Assembly (NCBI GenBank): GCA_903772945.1
Contig: CAICTM010000641.1
Coordinates: 1 to 49,921, forward strand
DNA length: 49,921 bases
From: Seminavis robusta
Taxonomy: Eukaryota; Bacillariophyta; Bacillariophyceae; Naviculales; Naviculaceae
Reading direction: 5' to 3'
Within the stretch, counting starts at the first letter, position 1, and each line of letters begins with the position of its first letter. A model generated the notes under the pieces. That model was not told where the DNA came from, did no database searches, and saw nothing but the letters and a program-made list of their open reading frames with translations. The position numbers and the translations under genes are program-made. Below are positions 40,765-49,921 of this stretch, piece after piece.

Positions 40765-41565
40765 ATGAAGCTCACTGCATCGATTGTTGCTCTTTTGGCT
40801 GCTCCATCCCTTGCCCTTCAAGGTGGATACTTGTCCCAGATGGGAGGAGGTGGCTCCGTCAAGACCTCCTCGCTCAAGCCTGCCAGTGCTGCTGGTCCTG
40901 CATTTGGAGCAAGCTACTTGGATAATATGGGTGGAAATGCTGCTCCTACCACCCCTGCCGCCCCACCAGCTGCCCCTGCTGCTCCCGCAAGTGCTGCTGC
41001 CATTTCCATGTCGGAATTGGTGGGTCTGCCCCCGATAACGTCGACGTCGCAGATCGCGGACTCTGCCACAGCTGTTGCTGCTGGAGACTACTTGTCCTCT
41101 TTGAAGGTTGCGGCTGCTCCATCTGGAAGTGGCCCTGTTGGATACCTTGATATTCTCACAGTTTCAGCCGATACTGTCATGGGAGGACTTGGCCCCGCAA
41201 CTTACCTCGACAATATTGCAGGAGCTGCCAGTGTGACAGCAAAGGTTGAAGCTGCTACAGAAGTCACCATGGTGTCCAATGAGCCAGTTTTGGCTGCCAT
41301 AAACAACATGAAAGAAAACATGAGCAAGAACCAAAAAGCTACAATTGATATCTTGAAGGACATTAATTCTGATATGCAACGAATTCTGACTGCAGCTCAA
41401 AAACCTTCAAACGCCGCACCTGTTGCCTCTGAGACCACAGAACTCACTTCCGCCCTTGAAGCCAGTGTGGCCCCATCCGCTGGAAACTATTTGTCCTCTT
41501 TGCATGGTGCTTCAGCAGGTGCTCCCACTGGATCTGGACCTGGTGGATACCTAGACTTGTTGTAA
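40765..41565 (+). CDS. Secreted Ala/Gly/Pro-rich protein with seven G-x-Y-L repeats, 266 aa
   Basis: The start at 40765 gives a clear signal peptide (MKLTASIVALLAAPSLAL, with cleavage after about residue 18). A motif G/A-x-Y-L-(S/D)-x-(L/M/I) occurs seven times: 20-26, 49-55, 107-113, 126-131, 146-151, 240-246 and 260-266; the last ends the protein. Between them lie Ala/Pro-rich and Ser-rich linkers. A helical region at 173-212 (AINNMKENMSKNQKATIDIL) sits in the middle. There is no TM or enzyme domain. Repeated short hydrophobic-aromatic motifs suggest a cell-wall, girdle-band or plastid-envelope protein that self-assembles or binds a partner, but the function is unknown. The longer frame back to 40579 has no better start. 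Confidence 0.8.
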   Translation: MKLTASIVALLAAPSLALQGGYLSQMGGGGSVKTSSLKPASAAGPAFGASYLDNMGGNAAPTTPAAPPAAPAAPASAAAISMSELVGLPPITSTSQIADSATAVAAGDYLSSLKVAAAPSGSGPVGYLDILTVSADTVMGGLGPATYLDNIAGAASVTAKVEAATEVTMVSNEPVLAAINNMKENMSKNQKATIDILKDINSDMQRILTAAQKPSNAAPVASETTELTSALEASVAPSAGNYLSSLHGASAGAPTGSGPGGYLDLL

Positions 41566-42160
41566 GCAGGCAGGTGTCTTGGAACGAAAAATCGGGTATT
41601 AGATCGGTGTGGACAATTGGATCTCTACTATAACTTGTTTCAATAGAATAAAAGATACTGAGTGCAGTTTTTAATGCGTGGCTTTTGGTTCTGTTGTATG
41701 ATCTTGGTAGATTCAATCGGATGGAAACCAACGGACTGCCTCCCACAAATGTGCAGCGCAGTAAGGCAATTCTTCAGACTCTTTGTGGGATAGCTATTTC
41801 GTCTCCTGGAGACGACTTGCTTTTAGGGGTAATGGTACGGATGGGGGCAGAGGTTTGAATTATACCCCGCGCGCATTACTTAGAAGGCCCTGTAGAAGTC
41901 TACGTATTCGACTAGTATTGTATTGACGGGATACAGTCAACGCATGTACATGCACATGAAAGTCGCCTTGCGTTCTTCACATTTTAAAAGTTGGCTCCCA
42001 ATTTTTCGGGGTCGCCTGTGATTTGATTGGACGCTTGATCTTTTTTCAATGACTGACATTGAATGACGTACGAGGTGCAATGCGAATCTCAGAAAGGTAG
42101 TTGTAGTAATAAAAGTTTTTATATACAGATTAATTTACCCTATATCCCTGCCGTTCATAC
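41566..42160. other. Intergenic
   Basis: No gene seen. The 3' UTR of the secreted-protein gene probably occupies the first 100-150 bp. Confidence 0.5.
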
Positions 42161-43156
42161 TTATAACAAGAACCCGTCTTCTCGCTGGAACATTTCATCG
42201 TATTGATCTTCTCCTAGGACAGAAAGCCCAATAGTATCCTTAAATCTTGCAAGCATGTCTCTCATTCGTTGTGGCATGGCAAAGTTCTTTGGATACCAAT
42301 CCAGCTTCTTCAATAAGAACAAACCACTCATGGTTCGCACCCTTGATAACACCACGTAAGCCCAGTTTTGACAGTATCGCCATGAATGTACCAATAACCA
42401 CACTGCAGTATATCCCTGTAATTTGTGTCCAGTTGTCGCAGAATTGCTGATAATCGGGAACTGCTTACCCTTCATCTTGGTGTGTACAACTTCTCCGTCA
42501 TAGAACCATCTGGTACTGAAAGTGTAGTCTTGCTCCGTTACATAAAAAGTACGTGGCATAATAGTCTCCATTTCATGTTCCACAAGGATAGATTTGACTT
42601 GACCTGAGAAAAAAGCCCGAATCTTGCAGCCGTTGTCGAGTTGAATAACCATGTGTGCAACCATGCCTCACATTCACCTTTCTCATAAAAAGCCGAGATC
42701 CATTGGCTTCTCCATTCGGAACATTCGTGTTCTCTGTAAACATTACAGGACACCCTTATATAACTTCAAAGCAGGATCAACACGTTTTCGTGAGTCCGAA
42801 CCGGGTTTTAACGAGTCTTCTCCACATGTTGAAAAGAAGTGCTTTAAAGCCGAATTGCTCTTAACAGGAACCAGTGTCCCTGCTTGATTGGCCATTTGAA
42901 GATCGTCCATGAAAATGAGTACTGCATCCATCAGCACGGAATCATCAGCAGGCTTGTTCTTCCCGCAAAAAAATCTTCCGAAAAGACTGAGTTAATGGCA
43001 TCTCGATCTCGATTCAGATAAGTAGCAACTTGAATGTTCTTCTGGTGGAACATGGGTCGGGCCAACCATGCACGCGTCATTGATGGTCTCAATATCTTCT
43101 TCTGTTGGTCGCCCTTCACGGAATCTTAAACAGCGTTGCCCCCATTCAGGATCGTC
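42161..43156 (-). pseudogene. PIF1-like helicase, C-terminal half, cut off by an insertion
   Basis: Minus strand, continuing from 47748. It reads REGRPTEEDIETINDA just after the insertion, then NIQVATYLNRDRDAINSVF, ANGSRLFMRKVNVRHG, and motif V NSATTGHKLQG followed by motif VI WAYVVLSRVR (42161-42664), ending DGFLL. These are superfamily 1B PIF1/RRM3 helicase motifs; in protists such helicases are often carried by Helitron-type or other mobile elements (family knowledge). Four frame changes occur within 1 kb. The first codons next to the insertion are shared with the second copy at 49591-49620. Confidence 0.85.
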
Positions 43157-43679
43157 CGATAACTTTTAGGAGCGAGAGCTCTGGATCCCGTCAGAGATAG
43201 CTCCAACAGCTATGCTGGCCTACAGCTCCAGCACCCGCAGCTGGCTTATCTCCAGCAAAGCAGCAAGAAAGGATCGTCCTTTCTACCATAGTTAAGAAAA
43301 TAGTACGAAAGATTGAGACCGATCCTGATTAGCTTGTAGCCCCATTGATACCGCAGCAGTTGATACCAATCCTGTTGAGGCCGGGCAAAGCAGTGGAGGT
43401 AGCAGATAGACTGTTCCCAGACTGCCACTGCAAGATTGAATAACGAAGGCCCCCAGCTCCTGAGGAGAGCTGGCCAAAGGGTTCAGCAGAGAGCTCTGCT
43501 GGCCCTCCTGTCTGACTGACAGGGCCAAGTCCTTGGTTTGGTGCCTACTGGAGGTGTTGGAAACTCCTGAGGCACGACAAGCTCCCTGAACTGCCTGACT
43601 ACGCTGCCCTGAGGAAGGGTTTCAGCGAGACCCAGTCCACTACTCGAGTATTGGAACTGATCCTTCAAGAAACTTACTG
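43157..43679 (+). repeat. Left terminal repeat (523 bp)
   Basis: Contains CTCCTGAGGAGAGCTGGCC-type inverted motifs. It lacks about eight single bases present in the right copy. Confidence 0.9.
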
Positions 43680-46600
43680 GATTAACAGTCAGCATAGATT
43701 TGCAGGCAGTCTTAAGGGAAGAAGAGACCTCCTTGACGAGAAAAGGATCTCTTCGAATTACACTCAATAGTACAGTTGGTTTATTGATTTCATTGGCATT
43801 TTGGAAGTATTTCAAGGCCCATTTTGAAGTCATAACTCAACAACCTTCTGGTCAATTCTGACAGCTCTAGTCTTCACCGGAGCGACAAGCACCTTTGCAT
43901 TGGTCGTCTACCATCTAGGAGACCAACACAAAGCCCATTGCCATTAGAAAGGGACCTACAAGAGCTACCATCTTGACTCGACGCCATTGACTTGAGTTAG
44001 CTTCCTTGACACCAAAAAGCAACCAATTCACTCGAAAGAAGAAGCACTGGTCCCGTCAAACGGAACCTGGAGTCTCCGAGAGAACACGAGACTTATCTGA
44101 CGCAGACCTTCTACGTGCCTCAGAATCTGTGGAACATCAGCTGTTTATTACGTTGAACGCGACAATATCTCTTTCGCTTCGGGCTTATCGCTTTCCAATC
44201 CTACATTGATTTTTCGTGATTTATTGGTCAAGACCAAGGCTTATCTCTTCAGCCTGTCCGTGCAGTTTTGAGTGTCACGAATTTCTGTCCTGTACAGTTT
44301 CGAGCGATCCAAGGAACGTACTGGATCGTGTTCAGCGATTTCACGGAACGTTGAAGAACATCAGGCGGAAGCAGCTCAGCCAATCAGATCGTCCGTGCAG
44401 TTTCGGTACTTATTGCGCGTACACTGAGTCAGTTCTTAACGTCGCGCTGAACGTACTAGAAGATCTTTTGCGATCCTGGACTCCGAAGACTTATAGGACA
44501 ACGTTCCCCGTACCGGTTTGTCGAAAGCAGGCCCTCAACTGGTAACCTTTGCGTCTCACATTTAAGCGATTTACCCCGTCGAGTCATTGAATTCCCGTAC
44601 GGATCGCATCCCCTACGGGGACCACCGAGGGAACTCGAGAGCCAGAGTCACGGACATACCTCGGCCAACGTCCCTGGCTGAAACTAGCATCCCCGTTCAA
44701 TTGGTCAGTGGGTATCTCACCTTCATCACGGCAATTTGTGCGGGGAGATTCATTGGTCCAATTGACTGGCTCCTAGTGGCAAACACAACCAAGCGCATCT
44801 CCCACACACAGAGCAATTCAGGAAACAGGTTCCAGCCCTTGTACACAGGCTACCTTATTCAATTACCACCAAATTGAATTTCCTACCCCATAGCAAGGTC
44901 CCTGAAGTATCCTTTGTGGTTCCCAAAGTAAAGGTTGAGTCAGCCTATTCTACTGCTACAAGAGCTGAAAACCAGTGCTTCCACCGGTAACAGTCATTCT
45001 TTCGTAACAAGAGGCACCATGTATCTTTCTACGGTTTCTACAGCGATGTGAGTGACCCTTATGCCCCTGGCTAACTCCGAACGTTGGTGGCACAGCGTCT
45101 ACTCTGGCCCCAACAAGTCCAAGGTGCTACAACTGTGCCCGTCCCACACACACACGATGGAGCCGGCAACATTAACCTTGCCTACCGCCACAGGCATCGG
45201 GACACACAGCACACCAGTGCACCACCAGATGAATACAAATCCGTTTTGACATTCTTGAGAAGACACTCGGCACCACCTGTGTCAACATGTGTTCCCACCA
45301 GACACATACAACTTCACCCTTCGACATCCTTAGAAGAGGCCGGCACCAATGGCCTATGTTAGGAAACTACCTAACCTCAAGTACTTTAAATTTCGGATGT
45401 TACTCAAGCGGACCAGATGGTGAATGGGGGATTTCAGAGCTGCAGCCCCAGTATCAACCCAGACCGCTCATTCTCAGATCGGTCCTCCTGAATTTTCAGA
45501 GCTGTCTCCCTGACAGCTCCGTTGGATGCACCAACAGATCCCCATTTTACCCCTCAGCCATGAAAGACCATGCTGGAACCGTTTTCAAACAAAGCCAAAC
45601 CAGGCACGTGCCCACACTCAACCTCATTAGAGCTGACCACGAAACCTTTCAAGCGAAAGATGGAAGCTCAGTTCATCGCCTTGAAGGACCAACTGACACT
45701 AAACTGGAGCTTGGTCGTGGTAGCTGCTTGCAGGCCACCAGTCACAGCACTACACCTGCTTTGGACCATCAGTTCATGGGGAGACCAATGCCACTCCACT
45801 GTCAGCCATGGGCAGTGGTTGATGGCGTCCACAGCCGACTGGTGACAGCGCAATTGGTACCCAACGGCTCCACAGCCCCAAGAAGCAGCAGCGCCACAGG
45901 GCTACTCGTTCCAACAAGATGCCACTGCCATCCAGCAACGATTGCACTGATGCCCTCTTGGCCACCACCCAGCTGCCACCAATGTAGCCACGGCTACATC
46001 TCCCAAGCTAGCTTTGTGGAGAGTTGCCTGTCACAAACCCCTGCGTGTCCCAGCTACGAGCCACCAGCTGCCCAGTGCCACCCTTGAATGCCCTCGCTGG
46101 TGCCCATCCATCGTTGATGATGGGGAGATTATCGAGCTTGCCACCCTAGTAGTCATCCAACCTCTGGGAGATCATGATGGCAAAACCCCAGCCAGCAAGC
46201 AACCAGCTTCCAGGAGCTGGTGCCAACAACATTCCAGTTGCACAACCAAAAGACCAAAGTGTGGCTCCCACTCAGCCAGCTCCAAGCCAAGAGCATATGA
46301 GCAGACCACACAGGTGTGACCCCCAAGCAACCTGCCCAAAGGCACAGAGCACACAAGGGCCCACCACAACCAACATGGAGGAGACCTAGTGGTCATCACC
46401 CACAGTGACACCCAAGGTTCCCAGCCTGGTTCCCACAGAACCACCAACCTATGGCACAGCCAATGCCACAAGACTCGTACCCAATGAGGTGCCGTTGTCT
46501 TTGGATAGGACAGCCTTGGTCCAACCATCACCAGTCCATTTGCCAGGAGGCCCACCAAGCAGATACCCTCTGCTCTTGGTGGAATCCATGGGGAGCAACC

Positions 46601-47216
46601 ACAGCAAGCACCTTTGACCAAGGCAGCTTTGGTGTCTCCTACCCAGGAGCTGACTGCCATGGTGTCCCCTTCCCAGAAGCTGACCAACACCATGCTTTCT
46701 ACCCCAAAGCTGGTTGCCATGGCATTAGTGCATGGCAATGGACCAATCCCGGTGACGCCCCTGGATTTTCGGACGGGCAACTAGACTACGTCCCTGTCTG
46801 GTGCAGCCCATCCATCCCATCCGTCAAGGAACATGATTGCGGGGCAAGAAGGCCGCTCCACTGAGAGCTTGCCACCGCTGAATTCGGCCTGTGGCAAAGC
46901 CACAAATATTTGTCTACATATGAAGAAAACAAAACAAGAACTACGGAAGCAACCAGCACCGCCGACACCTTCCAAGTCTGGCCATGCTGATGAGCACGCA
47001 ATCCCTTTGCGCCTACCTTTGGTCCAGCAACCGACCAACCATGCAAGTCCCTCCACTTGTGAGATCTCCAATCTCACATTGTGTTCCACTAGCAGCCGAT
47101 GCTGAGTGGCCCATGAATGTTCCGTTCATGGGGAGAGTATGTATTGTAGTTAGTTAGTAACTAATCGTATATCGTGGCATTCCCATGAGAGCGGATCCAT
47201 ACGCACTCGTGGGGAG
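43680..47216 (+). other. Internal region of the LTR-flanked element
   Basis: Frames with possible coding remnants are 44006-44209 (TRKKKHWSRQTEPG, DLSDADLLRASES), 45084-45362, 45570-45845 (KRKMEAQFIALKDQL), 46174-46617 and 46833-47105. The Pro/Thr/Gln-rich later part recalls a Gag-like or structural protein. A long minus-strand frame at 46172-46780 is Trp/Leu/Cys-rich, the expected antisense of Pro/Gln-rich coding DNA. No enzyme domain is recognised. Confidence 0.5.
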
Positions 47217-47747
47217 CGATAACTTTTAGGAGCGAGAGCTCTGGATCCCGTCAGAGATAGCTCCAACAGCTATGCTGGCCTACAGCTCCAGCACCCGCAG
47301 CTGGCTTATCTCCAGCAAAGCAGCAAGAAAGGATCGTCCTTTCTACCATAGTTAAGAAAATAGTACGAAAGATTGAGACCGATCCTGATTAGCTTGTAGC
47401 CCCATTGATACCGCAGCAGTTGATACCAATCCTGTTGAGGCCGGGCAGAAGCAGTAGGAGGTAGCAGATAGTACTGTTCCCAGACTGCCACTGCACGATT
47501 GAATAACGAAGGCCCCCAGCTCCTGAGGAGAGCTGGCCCAAAGGGTTCAGCAGAGAGCTCTGCTGGCCCTCCTGTCTGACTGACAGGGCCAAGTCCTTGG
47601 TTTGGTGCCTACTGGAGGTGTTGGAATACTCCTGAGGCACGACAAGGCTCCCTGAACTGCCTGACTACCGCTGTCCCTGAGGAAGGGTTTCAGCGAGACC
47701 CAGTCCACTACTCGAGTATTGGAACTGATCCTTCAAGAAACTTACTG
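47217..47747 (+). repeat. Right terminal repeat (531 bp)
   Basis: Partner of 43157-43679. The helicase reading frame of the left half runs into it and stops after 28 repeat-encoded residues. Confidence 0.9.
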
Positions 47748-48681
47748 CGTCTTTGAAGCGGTGCATTCCATCTAACTCAATAAATGAATTCAAAGAGTCA
47801 TGAAATTCAGGAATGGTGTGCTGAAGATTGTAAATTGGGGGGCGTCCCACTGGTTCAAGTTGAGAGTAGTCCCCCGCGAACACCAAGTTAAGTCCCCCAA
47901 ATGGTTGGTATTCGTCTTGCATCAAGGTCTTGGTGTAGTGGAATATCTTCACTAAGTCAAGTTCCCCCGCGAATGAAATTTCGTCGATGATAAGCATCCG
48001 TGCGTCACTCCATTCCTCTACCAAGTTCTTCGCCACACTTTCCCGAGTTCTGTTCAATCCCACAGCTGAATGCGTTGTTTCCCCATGTAGTATTGTAGCA
48101 GCAACCCCCGACATAGCAGTGACAACAATGGTTCGGTCGTTAAATGGATGATCAATCAAACTGCAGAATTCTTTGCCATAGGCCATGACTAAGTCAATTA
48201 CGGTAGTCTTCCCACTTCCTCCAGGCCCATGTAGAAGAAGAATCAGTTGGGTGCCACGACTTCCCTTCAAAATCAAAAGGTTTTTACGAGAAAGTCGGAC
48301 TTTTGCCTTCAACCCCATATCCGGGACTCCATCCTCTAAGTCCACCTTTTCAGCTTCCTCATAAAATGTCAACAAGAAGGCTGCAATGATACACTCGAAA
48401 GCCCTTCTCTGCTTGTCGTCCAGATTGGCAGCCGTTGCCCAGTCACTTATACTTCTCACGCTTCCATTCGCCTGCGACACTTCAACCTGCGGATTGTACT
48501 TAAATACATTTGCCCTTTGGATGCACTCCCGTTTGTTAAGTAGAACTTCAATGATCTTGTGATATCGAGGTGTAGGCGGTTTCACTTTGCTTCTCTTTGT
48601 AGTGCCAGTCGTGTGAAAGTCAGCACTTATGGTAACAAATTCGTCTTCATCCAACGAATTGTCAGGAATGGGTAACTGCAC
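47748..48681 (-). pseudogene. PIF1-like helicase, N-terminal half
   Basis: Minus strand from MQLPIPDNSLDEDEF. Residues 60-110 hold NLDDKQRRAFECIIAAFLL, the Q-motif region. Walker A is LLLHGPGGSGKTTVIDL, motif Ia VVTAMSGVAAT, Walker B MLIIDEISFAG, and motif III VFAGDYSQLEPVGRPPIYN. The frame then reaches MHRFKD and is cut by the LTR-flanked insertion. The missing motifs IV-VI lie at 42161-43156. DNA unwinding by a 5'-3' SF1B motor is the family activity; split as it is, it is inactive unless spliced around 4.6 kb. This half is uninterrupted by frame breaks, unlike its copy at 48770. Confidence 0.9.
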
Positions 48682-48769
48682 GTTATATCCTGCGTTGTCG
48701 CTTCCATTGTGACGTATAGCCGTAAAACTAAGACCATCAAATGTGCTTGCCAGAAAGTCCTGGCAATAA
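48682..48769. other. Centre of the head-to-head helicase arrangement
   Basis: Unique spacer (48599-48769 in total) between the two arms of the inverted repeat; part of it (48599-48681) still encodes the N-terminus of the left helicase. Confidence 0.6.
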
Positions 48770-49751
48770 AAAGAGAAGCAAAGTGAAACCGCCTACACCT
48801 CGATATCAAAGATCATTGAAGTTCTACTTAACAAACGGGAGTGCATCCAAGGGCAAATGTATTTAAGTACATCCGCAGGTTGAAGTGTGCAGGCGAATGA
48901 AGCGTGAGAAGTATAAGTGACTGGGCAACGGCTGCCAATCTGGACGACAAGCAGAGAAGGCTTTCAGGACATTGAGCCTTCTTGTTGACATTTTATGAGG
49001 AAGCTGAAAGGGGACTTAGAGATGGAGTCCCGGATATGGGGTTGAAGGCAAAGTCCGACTTTCTCGTAAAAACTTTTGATTTTGAGGGAAGTCGTGGCAC
49101 CAATTGATTCTTCTTCTACATGGCCTGGAGGAAGTGGGAAGACTACGTAATTGACTTAGTCATGCCTATGGCAAAGAATTCTCATTTTGATTGATCATCC
49201 ATTTACGACCGAACCATTGTTGTCACTGCTATGTCGGGGTTGCTGCTACAATATCATGGGGAAACAACGCTTCAGCTGTGGGATTGAAAAGAACTCGGGA
49301 AGTGTGGCGAAGAACTTGGTAGAAGGAATGGAGTGACGCACGGATGCTTATCATCACGAAATTTCATTCGCGGGGAACTTACTTAGTGAAGATATTCCAC
49401 TACACCAAGACCTTGATGCAAGACGAATACCAACCATTTGGGGGACTTAACTTGTGTGTTCGGGGGGACTACTCTCAACTTGAACCAGTGGGACGCCCCC
49501 CAATTTACAATCTTCAGCACACCATTCCTGAATTTCATGACTCTTTGAATTCATTTATTGAGTTAGATGGAATGCACCGCTTCAAAGACGAACCTGAATG
49601 GGGGCAACGCTGTTTAACGTTTTGTGCGCAGCAAGATCGCAACGGAAAGAGATGTCCGACAAGTGCCTTTCAAGTTACCACGACGGATGGCTACCACAGA
49701 GATGTTCCCCACAGATACCAGAACTCCTGGATCTTTCTGATCAGCTTGTAA
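48770..49751 (+). pseudogene. Second, uninterrupted PIF1-like helicase copy, inverted, eroded
   Basis: 48770-49590 is the reverse complement of 47748-48598, but ~30 bases shorter, almost all single-base deletions, so the Walker A region is out of frame. The frame recovers at 49344-49620 (YQPFGGLNL, then GDYSQLEPVGRPPIYNLQH and MHRFKDEPEWGQRC). There is no LTR insertion: DNA runs straight through the target site. After about 49620 it no longer resembles the left gene's REGRPTEEDI segment, so it is a diverged or rearranged copy. Confidence 0.85.
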
Positions 49752-49921
49752 AGTGTCCAAGAGTTTTCGGGATCCCCCTGTGGTTGTGTCGGATCAGCTA
49801 CTCCGGTCCTAAGACATAAGAAGGGTACAACGCTGTATCGGGAAAGTTTGCATACTGTGATCACTGCGATTCGAATTTACTTATGAGGATCTGTTGACTG
49901 GTATTTACGACAGTGTGAGGA

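Larger units (their letters stand above)
43157..47747 (+). mobile_element. LTR-flanked element inserted in the helicase gene, 4591 bp, no reverse transcriptase seen
   Basis: Direct terminal repeats at 43157-43679 and 47217-47747 are ~98% identical. CGTC at 43153-43156 and 47748-47751 is the target duplication, and the uninterrupted helicase copy at 49581-49610 shows the empty site. The purine run GTGGGGAG at 47209-47216 abuts the right repeat, favouring plus orientation. The repeats start CGATAAC and end CTTACTG, not the usual TG…CA. Internal frames are Pro/Gln/Thr-rich (46174-46617, 46833-47105) and broken. No RT, integrase or protease motif was found. Best fit: a non-autonomous LTR retroelement (LARD/TR-GAG-like). 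Confidence 0.8.

Noticed and set aside
46172..46780. 202-residue minus-strand ORF as a gene
   Set aside because: Its Trp/Leu/Cys-rich composition is what antisense of Pro/Gln-rich DNA gives, and it has no recognised domain.
48599..48769. Missed-adapter long-read artefact as the cause of the inverted helicase arms
   Set aside because: The right arm lacks the 4.6 kb insertion carried next to the left arm and there is a unique 171 bp spacer, so it is not a simple fold-back read, though misassembly remains possible.

Overview
The window looks like nuclear DNA of a protist alga, most likely a diatom. The evidence is spliced genes with GT-AG introns, a RUS/DUF647 protein, a UBE2J-type E2, a GCR1_C-like family common in diatom genomes, secreted low-complexity proteins, and many decayed mobile elements. 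Genus is not decidable from sequence alone; a raphid pennate diatom is my guess. No rRNA, tRNA or CRISPR array was recognised.

Layout. 1-1770 (-) is a frameshifted transposase-like gene (Plavaka/KDZ type). 2204-3211 (+) is an intact GCR1_C-like ORF. 3773-5284 is a tandem array with two families of hairpin-forming repeats. 5562-6698 (+) is a probable PD-(D/E)xK nuclease-like (Crinkler-type) gene with an intron and a frame break. 6746-18000 is gene-poor and holds hypothetical proteins, a zinc-ribbon/TPR protein (10827-11822), a double-PDZ protein (13787-14890), a single-pass membrane protein (15827-16267) between two copies of a ~95 bp repeat, and a broken HNH nuclease (16834-17714). 19446-24054 is a decayed Ty3/gypsy LTR element on the minus strand with 4-bp target duplications.

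25331-41565 is the gene-dense part: a Nudix (CoA diphosphatase-like)-PH fusion, a membrane-anchored calcineurin-type phosphoesterase with a small 3' intron, a four-TM protein flanked on both sides by decayed copies of itself, a short-chain dehydrogenase preceded by its own decayed copy, a RUS/DUF647 protein convergent with it (18 bp between stops), two MITE-like elements with clear terminal inverted repeats, an E2 enzyme, and a secreted protein with seven G-x-Y-L repeats.

42161-49751 is a nested structure. A PIF1-like helicase gene (-) is split by a 4.6 kb element with direct terminal repeats and a CGTC target duplication, and an uninterrupted but eroded copy of the same helicase lies head to head with it at the right end. 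Pairs of near-identical sequences here (two LTR pairs, two helicase arms) differ mostly by single-base deletions in one member. Some 'frameshifts' may therefore be consensus errors of a long-read assembly rather than biology.
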